Below are positions 11,725 through 20,744 of a stretch of DNA of 64,000 nt, piece after piece. The notes under the pieces were generated by a model, which saw nothing but the letters and a program-made list of their open reading frames with translations, had not been told where the DNA came from and ran no database searches. Origin of the DNA: Thiofaba sp049322715 (lineage in GTDB: Bacteria; Pseudomonadota; Gammaproteobacteria; Halothiobacillales; Halothiobacillaceae); contig JBMOQP010000022.1 in assembly GCA_049322715.1 (NCBI GenBank), positions 40,080 to 104,079 of the forward strand, read 5' to 3'. How positions within the stretch are numbered: the stretch's first letter is position 1; every line of letters begins with the position of its first letter. Both the position numbers and the translations under genes were made by a program.

Positions 11725-13319
11725 CCTGGCTCCACGCGAGGGCCGGACGGCGTGCCGTACTGCTCCCGCAGGCGGCGGCGGTCGACCTTGCCATTGGGAG
11801 TGAGGGGAAGGGCGGCGACAATCTCGACGGTCGTCGGGACCATGTAGACCGGAAGGCAGGCGCGGCAGTGCCGGAGCAGCTGGTCGGGATCGAGGTGCCC
11901 CGATTCGGGCACGACCACGGCGAGGATGCGCTGGCCCAGGATGTCGTCTTCCACGCCGATGGCGGCGGCTTCGCGCGCAAGTCCCGAGGCGTAGAGCACG
12001 TCCTCGATCTCGGTCGGGCTGATGCGGTAGCCGGAGGTCTTGATCATGTCGTCGTCGCGGCCGATGAAATAGAGGAAACCATCCTCGTCCATGCGCACCC
12101 GGTCGCCCGACCAGACGGCCAGTTCCGGATGCGGCAGGCCGCAGGCCCGGCCGGGGATGGGGCGATAGCGCTCGGCGGTGCGCTCGGCGTCGTTCCAGTA
12201 GCCCAGGGCGACGGTCGGACCGCGGTGCACCAGCTCCCCCGGCTCGTGCGGGGCGCAGGGGGTGCCGTCCGGGCGCAGCACCATGACCTCCGCATTGGGG
12301 ATGGCCTTGCCGATGGAGTCCGGGCGGCGGTCGAGCTCCGCGGGCGGCAGGAAGGTCGAACGGAATGCCTCGGTCAGGCCATACATCAGGAACAGTTCGG
12401 CAGCCGGCAAGCCAGCGCGCAGGCGGTCGATGACAGGAAGGGGCAGGCGCCCGCCGGAGTTGGTCAGGATCCTCAGCGAGCCGAGCTCCGGCAGCCAGTC
12501 CTGCGCGGCGAGCTGGTGCCAGAGGGGCGGCACGCCCGCAAGCACGGTCGCCCCATGGCGGGTGATCGCCTTGTGCAGGTCACGCGGCAGCAGGTAGTCG
12601 AGCAGGATGGCCGATGCGCCGGCATGAAAGGCGATCGTGAGCTGAGACAGGCCGTAATCGAAGCTGAGCGGCAGTACTGCGAGCAGGCGATCCTCCGGAC
12701 GGATGCCGAGATAGGCCGCGACGCTCGCCGCCCCGGCCAGCAGGTTGCGGTGCGAGAGGGCAACGCCCTTCGGCTTGCCGGTGCTGCCGGAGGTGTAGAG
12801 CAGGGCGGCGAGATCGAGCTCGGTCAGCGATGGAAGACCCGCCCCCGGCCGTCCCGCGCCCGCCGCCTCCGCCATGGAAAGGAGGCTTGCGCCGGGCACG
12901 GGCTCCACGCCGTCAATGCCATCGACCAGCAGGATCCAGCGCAGGTCGTGCGCCTTCGCGAGTTCGCCCCGCAGGGCTTGCAAACGGGCCTTCTGCGTGA
13001 CGAGCATGCGCGCCCCGCTGTCGCAGAGGATGTGCGCCACCTGAGCGGACTTGAGAGCGGGGTTGATGGGCACCATCGCCCCACCGGCGGCACTGCCGGC
13101 GAACAGGGCGACGACCGCATCCGCGCTCTTGGGCAGCCAGACCGCCAGCCTCTCGCCGCGCACGAGGCCGAGTTCCTTGATTCCCGCCGCCAGCGCCCTG
13201 ACGCGCGCGCCGAGCTGTCCGTAGTCCAGCCGCTCCTCGCCCGGGCCGCAAAGGGCCAGGGCATCGGCTTGGCTTTCGGCCTGCTGCAGCAGAAGGTCGT
13301 GCGCGGCGATCGGATTCAT
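11721..13319 (-). CDS. AMP-forming acyl-CoA/acyl-carrier ligase, exosortase A system-associated type
   Basis: This 532-residue enzyme of the ANL superfamily activates a carboxylic acid as the acyl adenylate and passes it to CoA or a carrier protein. Motif A3 is LLYTSGSTGKPKGVALSH. The hinge and C-terminal domain show GRDDDMIKTSGYRISPTEIE, and the catalytic lysine lies in LTPNGKVDRRRL near the end. The segment LPLSFDYGLSQL carries an Asp where amino-acid-activating A domains have FDxS, hinting at an amino acid substrate. It resembles the TIGR03098-type ligase of exosortase loci. It is co-directional and overlapping with the decarboxylase; a carrier protein of the matching type is at 3490-3783. 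Confidence 0.85.
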   Translation of the reverse strand: MNPIAAHDLLLQQAESQADALALCGPGEERLDYGQLGARVRALAAGIKELGLVRGERLAVWLPKSADAVVALFAGSAAGGAMVPINPALKSAQVAHILCDSGARMLVTQKARLQALRGELAKAHDLRWILLVDGIDGVEPVPGASLLSMAEAAGAGRPGAGLPSLTELDLAALLYTSGSTGKPKGVALSHRNLLAGAASVAAYLGIRPEDRLLAVLPLSFDYGLSQLTIAFHAGASAILLDYLLPRDLHKAITRHGATVLAGVPPLWHQLAAQDWLPELGSLRILTNSGGRLPLPVIDRLRAGLPAAELFLMYGLTEAFRSTFLPPAELDRRPDSIGKAIPNAEVMVLRPDGTPCAPHEPGELVHRGPTVALGYWNDAERTAERYRPIPGRACGLPHPELAVWSGDRVRMDEDGFLYFIGRDDDMIKTSGYRISPTEIEDVLYASGLAREAAAIGVEDDILGQRILAVVVPESGHLDPDQLLRHCRACLPVYMVPTTVEIVAALPLTPNGKVDRRRLREQYGTPSGPRVEPG

Positions 13320-13410
13320 GCCTTGCGTGGCTCCATCTAATATGCAATAAAAAAATTTAACAGCCAGCGCTCGTTCGGCGCACGCGTCTCATCAACACCG
13401 TCAATCCGTC
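13320..13410. promoter_or_regulatory. Divergent intergenic region, ligase / diguanylate cyclase
   Basis: This 91-base gap separates two divergent genes and should hold both promoters. It includes the only AT-rich run nearby (13338-13361, AATATGCAATAAAAAAATTTAAC). On the ligase strand the bases TTAAAT and CATATTAG are plausible promoter elements, and a GGAGCC ribosome binding site precedes the ligase ATG. Assignment is by eye only. Confidence 0.4.
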
Positions 13411-14787
13411 ATGCCCTATCAATCCCGAGCCATTTTCGAGCATATCTTCAGCCCCGCGAACCATGATCTTCTGGCTTTCCTCGGACAGCATGTCGAGGCG
13501 AGCGCGGATGAGCTTGCAGGTAGTTTCTACCAGGAGATGCTCCGGAATGAAGAGGCCCGCCAGTACCTGAGCCATGAGCTGGTCGACGCGCGCCTGCGCC
13601 GGAGCATGGCGGACTGGCTGGTCGACCTGTTCCGTCGGCGCGGGCCGGAGGATTATGCGGCCTTCGTCAGTCGGCAGAGGCGCATCGGCGAGGTTCATGC
13701 GCGGATCAACGTGCCGATGCTGCTGGTCCAGCAGGGGCTGCGGGTGATCAAGGAGGGGCTCTTCACCCGTCTGGCCAGGGACATGCAGGATCGTACCCCC
13801 CTGATCCGGGCGATCCTGTTCGCGGACGACCTGCTCGATTACACCACGAACCTGTTCAACGAGCGCTACGTCGAGCAGATCGTCGAGTCGGAAAGCCAGG
13901 TCCAGGTCATGCGCATCCAGATGACCAGCCAGAACCTGGCCATGGATGTCGAGTCGCTGCGGGGCAGCCTGCTGGACTGGCTGCGGCATACGCTCACCTC
14001 CCTTTACCAGTCCTGGATCAGCGGTGCCGAGCCACCGGCCTATGCCCTGTCCACCAATGAATTCGCCCTCTGGATCGAGCACAAGGGGCAACTGCTGTTC
14101 GCGGATCATCCCGACATCGAGGCACTGCAGGCGGACAGGGCGCATCTTGAGCAGGCCTATGAATATGCGCGCGAGGCCTGTCGCCGGAAGGACAGCGGCA
14201 GTTTCGAGAAGGCCCTCGCCGAACTCAACGACACGGTGACCAAGGCCAATTGGCACCTTACCGAGCTCGTGCGCCACATGCTGGAGATGCACAACCTGCG
14301 TGACCCGCTGACCGGCATCCTGAGCCGTCGCTACCTGCCTTATGTCATGCGCCAGGAGATTGCCCTCTATCGCAGAACGGGCAAGTCGTTCGCGGTCCTC
14401 ATGCTCGACATCGATCACTTCAAGGCCATCAACGACGAGCACGGCCACGCGGCGGGCGATGCCGTCCTCACCCAGTTCAGCGCCACGCTGCAGGCTGCGG
14501 TGCGCTCCAGCGATTTCGTGTTCCGCTACGGCGGCGAGGAGTTCCTCATCCTGTTGAGCCACGCGACCGGGGAGCAGGCCTTGAATGTGGCCGAAAAGAT
14601 CCGCGCCGACGTGGAGCGCCAACCCTTCATGACCCATGCGGGTACGGTTCTCCACGTCACCACCAGCATCGGAGCGGCTCTGTATGACGGTCATCCCGAT
14701 TACGAACGGGTGATCGTCCAGGCTGACCACGCGCTTTATCGCGCCAAGGCCGAGGGGCGAAACCGCTGCGCGCCTTGTCCGGCCTGA
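13411..14787 (+). CDS. Globin-coupled diguanylate cyclase, DosC-like
   Basis: This 458-residue protein probably makes cyclic-di-GMP in response to oxygen or another haem ligand. The N-terminal ~150 residues are a globin-coupled sensor with proximal haem ligand H96 in RIGEVHARINVP (E. coli DosC uses H98). A helical middle domain follows, about 170-290. The C-terminal GGDEF domain has LDIDHFKAINDEHGHAAGDAV and an active GGEEF signature at 374-378, with an RSSD inhibitory site (365-368) at the canonical spacing. Length and domain order match DosC. No EAL partner (DosP) is adjacent. The gene is divergent from the ligase-decarboxylase pair. Confidence 0.92.
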   Translation: MPYQSRAIFEHIFSPANHDLLAFLGQHVEASADELAGSFYQEMLRNEEARQYLSHELVDARLRRSMADWLVDLFRRRGPEDYAAFVSRQRRIGEVHARINVPMLLVQQGLRVIKEGLFTRLARDMQDRTPLIRAILFADDLLDYTTNLFNERYVEQIVESESQVQVMRIQMTSQNLAMDVESLRGSLLDWLRHTLTSLYQSWISGAEPPAYALSTNEFALWIEHKGQLLFADHPDIEALQADRAHLEQAYEYAREACRRKDSGSFEKALAELNDTVTKANWHLTELVRHMLEMHNLRDPLTGILSRRYLPYVMRQEIALYRRTGKSFAVLMLDIDHFKAINDEHGHAAGDAVLTQFSATLQAAVRSSDFVFRYGGEEFLILLSHATGEQALNVAEKIRADVERQPFMTHAGTVLHVTTSIGAALYDGHPDYERVIVQADHALYRAKAEGRNRCAPCPA

Positions 14788-14878
14788 TTACAGGCCCCGA
14801 GCGTCTCATCCCGTTTTCGCGGGTTTGGCGCTCAAAGCTGCTAAGATTCACCCCCTCCCATCCGTCCGCAGCACGATC

Positions 14879-15988
14879 ATGTCCGGCAACACCTTCGGCA
14901 CCCTGTTCACCGTCACCACCTTCGGCGAGAGCCACGGTCTTGCGCTCGGCTGCATTGTCGACGGCTGCCCGCCGGGCATGCCGCTGACGGAAGACGACAT
15001 CCAGCCGGACCTGGATCGCCGCAAGCCCGGCCAGTCGCGCCACACCACCCAGCGTCGTGAGGAGGACCGGGTGCGCATCCTGTCCGGTGTCTTCGACGGC
15101 AAGACCACCGGCACGCCAATCGCCCTGGTGATCGAGAACACCGACCAGCGCTCGAAGGACTACTCCGACATCGCCCAGACCTTCCGTCCCGGCCATGCCG
15201 ACTACACCTACCAGCAGAAGTACGGCATCCGCGACTACCGCGGTGGCGGCCGCTCCAGTGCGCGAGAGACCGCCGCCCGCGTGGCGGCCGGGGCCATCGC
15301 CAAGAAGTGGCTGAAGGAGCGATTCGGCGTGACCGTGCGCGGATACCTGAGCCAACTGGGCCCGATCCGCACCGAAAAGCTCGATTGGGATGAGATCGAG
15401 CGCAATCCGTTCTTCAGCCCGGACGCCGACAAGGTGGCGGAAATGGAGGCATTCATGGACGCCCTGCGCAAGTCGGGGGATTCCATCGGCGCCAAGGTTA
15501 CCGTCGTAGCCGAGGGCGTGCCGCCGGGCTGGGGCGAGCCGGTGTTCGACCGCCTGGATGCCGACATTGCCCACGCCATGATGAGCATCAATGCGGTCAA
15601 GGGCGTGGAGATCGGCGATGGCTTCGGCTGCGTCGAGGCGCGAGGTACCGAATTCCGCGACGAGATCACCCCGCAGGGCTTCCTCTCCAATCATGCGGGC
15701 GGTGTCCTCGGCGGTATCTCCAGTGGCCAGGCCGTGGTCGCGCACATCGCGCTCAAGCCAACCTCCAGCATCCGCCTGCCGGGGCAGAGCGTGGATACCC
15801 ACGGCGAACCGGCCGAAGTGATTACCAAGGGCCGCCACGACCCCTGCGTCGGCATCCGTGCCACGCCCATCGCCGAGGCCATGCTGGCCCTGGTGCTGAT
15901 GGACCATGCCCTGCGCCACCGCGCGCAGAACGCGGATGTCGTGAGCGGCACGCCGGTCATTCCCGCGCAACGCCCCACGTATCGCTAA
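14879..15988 (+). CDS. aroC: Chorismate synthase
   Basis: Chorismate synthase converts 5-enolpyruvylshikimate-3-phosphate to chorismate, the last shared step of aromatic amino acid synthesis, using reduced FMN. The 369-residue product starts MSGNTFGTLFTVTTFGESHG, includes GGGRSSARETAARVAAGA and ends near MALVLMDHALRHRAQ-type helices. All are family signatures, and the length matches. The upstream frame extension to 14825 is not family-like. The MFS gene begins 6 bases after its stop codon, so the two are probably co-transcribed. Confidence 0.98.
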   Translation: MSGNTFGTLFTVTTFGESHGLALGCIVDGCPPGMPLTEDDIQPDLDRRKPGQSRHTTQRREEDRVRILSGVFDGKTTGTPIALVIENTDQRSKDYSDIAQTFRPGHADYTYQQKYGIRDYRGGGRSSARETAARVAAGAIAKKWLKERFGVTVRGYLSQLGPIRTEKLDWDEIERNPFFSPDADKVAEMEAFMDALRKSGDSIGAKVTVVAEGVPPGWGEPVFDRLDADIAHAMMSINAVKGVEIGDGFGCVEARGTEFRDEITPQGFLSNHAGGVLGGISSGQAVVAHIALKPTSSIRLPGQSVDTHGEPAEVITKGRHDPCVGIRATPIAEAMLALVLMDHALRHRAQNADVVSGTPVIPAQRPTYR

Positions 15989-15994
15989 TCCATC

Positions 15995-17164
15995 ATGCCT
16001 GTGGGACGTGATCCGCTGCTCTGGCGGATCCCGGGCTACTACTTCGCCTATTTCGCCGCGCTCGGCATCTTCCTGCCGTTCTGGCCGCTCTATCTCAAGG
16101 AAGAGGGCTTTTCCCCGGCGGCCATCGGCCTCCTGATGGGGCTGTTCGGCCTGACCAAGCTCGCCGGGCCGCCGATCGTGGGCTGGCTGTCCGATCATCT
16201 CGGCCAGCCGATGCGCTGGGTGCGGGTGGCCAGCCTGCTGACCCTGGTCCTGTTCTCCACCGTCTTCGCCGGCCACGGCCTGTGGGGCATGGCGCTCGTC
16301 ATGGCCCTGTTCACCCTCGCCTGGAACGCCGCCATGCCGCAGTTCGACGCGGTGACACTGCAGCATCTGGGCGAACGGGCGCATCGCTACGCGCGCATCC
16401 GGCTGTGGGGTTCGGTGGGATTCATCGTTACTGCGCTCGGCGTGGGGCCGCTGCTCGACCTGTGGGGGACGGGCATGTTGCCGTGGGGGCTGGTCCTGGC
16501 CTTTGCCGGGATGAGCATGCTGGCCATGGCGGTGCCAGGGCCAGCCGAGGAGGCGGGGCATCGGGCCCTGCAGACGGGGCCCGTCCCTGTCCTTCCCATC
16601 CTGCGGCGTCCCGAGGTGTTCCTGTTCCTCGGCGCCAGCCTGCTGCTGCAGGCCAGCCATGGCACGTACTACGCCTTCTACAGCCTCCATCTCGAGCTGC
16701 ACGGCCACAGCAAGGCACTGACCGGGGCCCTGTGGGCGCTGGGGGTGCTGGCGGAGGTCGTCATCTTCCTGGTCGTGCACCGCTGGTTGCCGCGCTACGG
16801 CGCCGTGCGCCTGATGCAGCTCACCCTCCTGCTGACCACCCTGCGCTGGGCCCTCATCGGTGCCCTGCCTGAGAGCGTGGCGGTTCTGACCCTTGCGCAG
16901 CTGCTGCACGCCTTCAGCTTCGGCGTGGCGCACGCGGCCAGCGTGGAGTTCATCCGCCAGCATTTCACCGACGGCACGCAGGGGAGGGGGCAGGCGCTGC
17001 TGTCCTCGGTCTGCTATGGTGCCGGCGGGGTGCTGGGATTCTGGCTGGCGGGAGTGATCTGGCAGTGGTTCGGAGCCTTGCCGAGCTTTTCCATCAGCGC
17101 TGGCATGGCCCTGGCCGGAGCTCTCCTGCTTGGCCCGGCCATGCACGCGCGGCGGGGTGGTTGA
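15995..17164 (+). CDS. MFS transporter, HcaT/MFS_1-like
   Basis: This inner-membrane transporter of 389 residues has about 12 predicted hydrophobic segments. It starts WRIPGYYFAYFAALGIFLPFWPLYL and carries the GLLMGLFGLTKLAGPPIVGWLSDH loop between TM2 and TM3. This profile fits the MFS_1-like (PF12832) group that includes the 3-phenylpropionate transporter HcaT and LacY-like permeases. The substrate cannot be read from sequence. It follows aroC closely on the same strand and converges with maf. Confidence 0.85.
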   Translation: MPVGRDPLLWRIPGYYFAYFAALGIFLPFWPLYLKEEGFSPAAIGLLMGLFGLTKLAGPPIVGWLSDHLGQPMRWVRVASLLTLVLFSTVFAGHGLWGMALVMALFTLAWNAAMPQFDAVTLQHLGERAHRYARIRLWGSVGFIVTALGVGPLLDLWGTGMLPWGLVLAFAGMSMLAMAVPGPAEEAGHRALQTGPVPVLPILRRPEVFLFLGASLLLQASHGTYYAFYSLHLELHGHSKALTGALWALGVLAEVVIFLVVHRWLPRYGAVRLMQLTLLLTTLRWALIGALPESVAVLTLAQLLHAFSFGVAHAASVEFIRQHFTDGTQGRGQALLSSVCYGAGGVLGFWLAGVIWQWFGALPSFSISAGMALAGALLLGPAMHARRGG

Positions 17165-17170
17165 GTCCGG

Positions 17171-17788
17171 TCAGCCCAGGGGGTCGAGCCCTGCTTTCCG
17201 CAGCAAGGCGCAGAGGGCGATCAGAGGCAGGCCGATGAGGGCGCTCGGGTCGCTGCCCTCGAGGGCCTCGAACAGGGCGATGCCGAGTCCTTCTGACTTG
17301 AGGCTTCCGGCGCAGTCGTAGGGCTTTTCCTTGGCGAGGTAATGCTTGATCTCCGCGTCGTCCAGGTTGCGGAAGCGGACCGTGAAAGGCACCTCGAGGG
17401 TGTGCTCGAAGCCCTGTTCGATACACATCAGGCAGAGTCCGGTATGGAACACGACGCTGCGGCCGGATGCGGCCCGCAACTGGGCGAAGGCCCGCTCGTG
17501 CGTGCCGGGCTTGCCGAGGACCTGGTCGTCCAGTACCGCGCATTGGTCGGAGCCGATGACCCAGGCCGAAGGATGCTGTGCCGCCACGGCTCGTGCCTTC
17601 TCTCGCGCCAGGCGCCGGACCATCGCCGAGGCAGGCTCCCCCGCGCGGCGGGTCTCGTCGATGTGCGGCCCGATGGCCTCGAACCGCAGGCCGAGACGCG
17701 CCAGAAGCTCGCGCCGATAGCGAGACGTCGAGGCGAGAATCAGGGAAGAATCATCGGCCGGTGCGCCGGATACGGTGGGCTGGACCAT
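17171..17788 (-). CDS. maf: Maf family nucleotide pyrophosphatase, YceF-like
   Basis: Maf proteins hydrolyse non-canonical nucleoside triphosphates. The YceF subgroup prefers 7-methyl-GTP. The 205-residue product has the N-terminal phosphate loop LILASTSRYRRELL, followed by GPHIDETRRAGE and VIGSDQCAVLDDQVLGKPG with the catalytic acidic residue in that block. It sits divergent from yceD, rpmF, plsX and fabH. In E. coli yceF is also next to yceD, which supports the YceF rather than the dTTPase YhdE assignment. Confidence 0.9.
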   Translation of the reverse strand: MVQPTVSGAPADDSSLILASTSRYRRELLARLGLRFEAIGPHIDETRRAGEPASAMVRRLAREKARAVAAQHPSAWVIGSDQCAVLDDQVLGKPGTHERAFAQLRAASGRSVVFHTGLCLMCIEQGFEHTLEVPFTVRFRNLDDAEIKHYLAKEKPYDCAGSLKSEGLGIALFEALEGSDPSALIGLPLIALCALLRKAGLDPLG

Positions 17789-17835
17789 GAAATCCTTTGA
17801 CAGTGGATGAATCGGGTTAATAAAATTAACAAATT

Positions 17836-18339
17836 ATGTTTGATCAATGGCAACAGCCGCTGGATGTCCGCGCCCTGATCCGTCAGGGCATCACCCTCAA
17901 GGGCGAGGTGCAGGTGGCTGAGCTGCCCCGGTTGCAGGGGACGGTCCTTCGGGACGCGCCGATCCGTTTCAGTTTGAGCTTCGGCAAGAACGATGAGGAT
18001 CAGGCGGTAGTGACCGGGCAGGTGCAGGGCACGGTCGAGCTGACTTGCCAGCGCTGTCTGGAAGCCGTGGCCATCGAGCTGGATGCCGAGGTCGGACTGG
18101 GCGTGGTCGACAGCGAGGAGGAGGCCAAGCGCCTTCCTCCCGAGCTGGACCCGCTGATCCTCGGCGAGGAGCCGGTTCGTCTGGCCGACCTGATCGAGGA
18201 TGAGATTTTGCTGGCCCTGCCCGTGGTGCCCATGCATGCACACGCCTGTGTGCCTGCCCACCGCGAGCACGAGGGCATGGAAAAGGCGGACAACCCGTTC
18301 GCGGCATTGCGTGGTCTGGTCAAGCCATCCGCGCATTGA
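17836..18339 (+). CDS. yceD: YceD family protein (DUF177), 23S rRNA accumulation factor
   Basis: YceD/DUF177 proteins are needed for normal 23S rRNA accumulation and lie upstream of rpmF across bacteria. The 167-residue product has the CQRCLEAV cysteine pair near residue 73 and a conserved acidic ending, ILLALPVVPMHAH then C. It also carries the DDPxxPFAALRGL-like tail, here ADNPFAALRGLVK. rpmF follows 33 bases later. The gene is divergent from maf over a 47-base AT-rich gap that must hold the promoters of both. Confidence 0.93.
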   Translation: MFDQWQQPLDVRALIRQGITLKGEVQVAELPRLQGTVLRDAPIRFSLSFGKNDEDQAVVTGQVQGTVELTCQRCLEAVAIELDAEVGLGVVDSEEEAKRLPPELDPLILGEEPVRLADLIEDEILLALPVVPMHAHACVPAHREHEGMEKADNPFAALRGLVKPSAH

Positions 18340-18372
18340 TTGATTTACTTTTTTGAGTTTGGAGTTTGAACC

Positions 18373-18558
18373 ATGGCCGTACAACAGACCCGCAAGAGCC
18401 GTTCCAAGCGTGACATGCGCCGCGCCCACGACGGTCTCGCCAAGCCGGCCTTCTCGGTCGACCGCACCACCGGTGAAACCCACCTGCGCCACCACGTGAG
18501 CCCGGACGGCTTCTACCGTGGCCGCAAGGTCATCGAGACCGTCACCGAGCAGGAATAA
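18373..18558 (+). CDS. rpmF: 50S ribosomal protein L32
   Basis: L32 is a small basic protein of the large ribosomal subunit. The 61-residue sequence starts MAVQQTRKSRSKRDMRRAHD and has the HLRHHVSPDGFYRGRKVI tail of the zinc-free form, so it lacks the CxxC zinc ribbon. It lies between yceD and plsX as in most bacteria. Confidence 0.97.
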   Translation: MAVQQTRKSRSKRDMRRAHDGLAKPAFSVDRTTGETHLRHHVSPDGFYRGRKVIETVTEQE

Positions 18559-18585
18559 TCCGCTGATCCGGCGCCTCGGCGTCGG

Positions 18586-18605
18586 GCGCCATCCTCGGAT
18601 GGCGC
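18586..18605. repeat. Hairpin in the rpmF-plsX gap
   Basis: Nine-base perfect arms GCGCCATCC and GGATGGCGC flank a two-base centre, so in RNA the loop would open to four bases or more. No T-tract follows. It lies 28 bases after rpmF and may modulate read-through into plsX. Confidence 0.45.
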
Positions 18606-18670
18606 AGGATGGAGGTAGCCCCGCAGCATCGGTGACACCAACCCGCCAGAGGGTATCTCCAGTAATCGTG

Positions 18671-18712
18671 ACGGGCGTCCCAGTCTCAATTCGGGTCGCC
18701 CGTTTTGTTTTT
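18671..18712 (+). terminator. Probable intrinsic terminator between rpmF and plsX
   Basis: Arms ACGGGCG and CGCCCGT, extended by inner CCC/GGG, are followed by TTTTGTTTTT. The structure ends 17 bases before the plsX start. It could reduce rather than abolish read-through, since plsX-fabH expression is often partly coupled to rpmF. Confidence 0.7.
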
Positions 18713-18728
18713 GCTCTCGAACGGCCAC

Positions 18729-19751
18729 ATGTCCATCACCCTTGCTCTTGACGCCATGGGGGGCGATCACGCCCCCGGCATCGTCCTTGACGCCGCCGTG
18801 GAGGCCCTGCGCCGCCATCCCGAACTGCACCTGATCCTGGTTGGCCAGGAATCCATGCTGCGCGACGAGTTGGCCTGCCGCAACGTTCTCAACGAGGCGC
18901 GGCTGAGCGTGCACCACGCCAGCGAGGTCGTGGCGATGGACGAGTCCCCCGCGCTCGCCCTGCGCGGCAAGAAGGACTCATCCATGCGCGTGTCGATCGA
19001 CCTCGTGCGCGAGGGCAGGGCTCAGGCCTGCATCAGTGCCGGCAACACCGGCGCGCTGATGGCGACCGCCAAGTTCGTGCTCAAGACCCTGCCCGGCATC
19101 GACCGTCCCGCCATTTGCACCATGTTGCCGACCGCCACCGGACACACCCACATGCTGGACCTCGGCGCGAACGTCGAGTGCGGCGCGGAGCACCTGTTCC
19201 AGTTCGCGGTCATGGGCTCGGTGCTGGCTTCCGCGGTCGACAACAATCCCAACCCGCGCGTCGGCCTGCTCAATGTCGGTGCCGAGGCGATCAAGGGGAA
19301 CGACACGGTCAAGGCTGCCGCCCGCCTGCTCGAGGCCTCGCCGATCAACTACATCGGCTATGTCGAGGGTGATGACATCTACAAGGGCACGGCCGACGTC
19401 GTGGTGTGCGATGGCTTTGTCGGCAACGTCGCGCTCAAGGCCAGCGAGGGCGTGGCCAAGATGATCAGCGGCCACCTGCGCGACTCCTTCAAGCGCAACC
19501 TTTTCACCAAGCTGGCCGCATTGATCTCGATGCCGGTGCTCAACTCGCTCAAGCAGCGCTTCGACCCGCGCCGCTACAACGGCGCCAGCCTGCTCGGCCT
19601 GCAGGGCATCGTGATCAAGAGCCATGGCGGGGCGGATGCCTTTTCCTTCGGCCACGCCATCGACACGGCCATGCACGAAGTCGAGCAGGCCGTTCCGAGC
19701 CGCATCGACAGCCAGCTAGAAACCCTGCTTGCACAGAGGCAATCGCATTGA
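18729..19751 (+). CDS. plsX: Phosphate acyltransferase PlsX
   Basis: PlsX makes acyl-phosphate from acyl-ACP, the first step toward phosphatidic acid, at the inner face of the membrane. The 340-residue product starts MSITLALDAMGGDHAPGIV and has the SAGNTGALMATAKFVL and LNVGAEAIKGND blocks of the family. The ATG at 18729 is preferred over an upstream in-frame ATG at 18705, which lies right behind the terminator. Its stop codon overlaps the fabH start. Confidence 0.97.
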   Translation: MSITLALDAMGGDHAPGIVLDAAVEALRRHPELHLILVGQESMLRDELACRNVLNEARLSVHHASEVVAMDESPALALRGKKDSSMRVSIDLVREGRAQACISAGNTGALMATAKFVLKTLPGIDRPAICTMLPTATGHTHMLDLGANVECGAEHLFQFAVMGSVLASAVDNNPNPRVGLLNVGAEAIKGNDTVKAAARLLEASPINYIGYVEGDDIYKGTADVVVCDGFVGNVALKASEGVAKMISGHLRDSFKRNLFTKLAALISMPVLNSLKQRFDPRRYNGASLLGLQGIVIKSHGGADAFSFGHAIDTAMHEVEQAVPSRIDSQLETLLAQRQSH

Positions 19752-20716
19752 TCTACGCCCGCATCACCGGCACCGGGGGCTATCTGCCCGAGAAGATCCT
19801 CACCAACCAGGATCTCGAGCGGATGGTGGAGACCACCGATGAATGGATTCGCGAGCGGACCGGCATCGAGAAACGTCACATCGCGGCCGAGCACGAGTCT
19901 ACCGTCGACCTGGCGGAGCAGGCCGCGCGCCGCGCGCTGGAGTCCGCCGGGATCGAGGGCAAGGACCTCGACCTGATCATCGTCGCCACCACCACGCCTG
20001 ACCGCATCTTCCCGAGCACGGCCTGCCTGCTGCAGGACCGTATCGGCGCCAACGGCTGCGCCGCGTTCGACGTGCAGGCCGTGTGCACCGGCTTTGTCTA
20101 TGCCCTGGGTGTGGCCGACAAGTTCATTCGCGCAGGCGGGACCAAGCGCGCCCTGGTGATCGGCGCGGAGACCCTCTCGCGCATCGTCGACTGGACTGAC
20201 CGCACCACTTGCGTGCTGTTCGGCGACGGCGCCGGTGCAGTGGTTCTCGAGGCCTCCGAGGAGGCCGGCATCCTCTCCACCCACCTGCACGCCGACGGGC
20301 GCTACGACAGCCTGCTGACCGTGCCGGGCGGGGTTTCGCAGAACGCCGCCCTGTGCCGCGAGGGGCGCGCCTTCATCCAGATGAAGGGCAACGAGGTATT
20401 CAAGGTGGCGGTCAACACCCTCGGTCGCATCGTCGACGAGACCCTCGATGCGGCCGGACTGGAGAAGTCCGACATCGACTGGCTGGTGCCCCACCAGGCC
20501 AATACCCGCATCATCGCCGCCACCGCCAAGAAGCTCGATCTTCCCATGGAGCGCGTCGTCCTGACCGTGGGCCAGCACGGCAACACCTCGGCGGCCTCGG
20601 TGCCTCTGGCGCTGGATGTCGCGGTGCGCGACGGCCGCATCCGTCGTGGCGACATGCTGCTGCTCGAGGCTTTCGGCGGCGGGTTCACCTGGGGTTCGGC
20701 CCTGGTACGCTTCTGA
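19748..20716 (+). CDS. fabH: 3-oxoacyl-ACP synthase III (FabH)
   Basis: FabH condenses acetyl-CoA with malonyl-ACP to start type II fatty acid synthesis. I place the start at a TTG (19748), overlapping the plsX stop as TTGA and preceded by AGAGG; no ATG or GTG in this position fits. That gives 322 residues starting MIYARITGTGGYLPEKILTN. The catalytic triad is complete: C113 in AVCTGF, H249 in PHQANTR and N279 in GQHGNTSAAS. In many relatives fabD, fabG and acpP follow; here a CYTH protein and uvrC do. Confidence 0.96.
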   Translation: MIYARITGTGGYLPEKILTNQDLERMVETTDEWIRERTGIEKRHIAAEHESTVDLAEQAARRALESAGIEGKDLDLIIVATTTPDRIFPSTACLLQDRIGANGCAAFDVQAVCTGFVYALGVADKFIRAGGTKRALVIGAETLSRIVDWTDRTTCVLFGDGAGAVVLEASEEAGILSTHLHADGRYDSLLTVPGGVSQNAALCREGRAFIQMKGNEVFKVAVNTLGRIVDETLDAAGLEKSDIDWLVPHQANTRIIAATAKKLDLPMERVVLTVGQHGNTSAASVPLALDVAVRDGRIRRGDMLLLEAFGGGFTWGSALVRF

Positions 20717-20744
20717 GCCATCCTATTTCCCGCAAGGTATTCCC

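Noticed and set aside
14657..17146. Leftward 829-codon open frame opposite aroC and the MFS gene
   Set aside because: Low-complexity His/Gln/Arg-rich sequence; shadow of aroC and the transporter.
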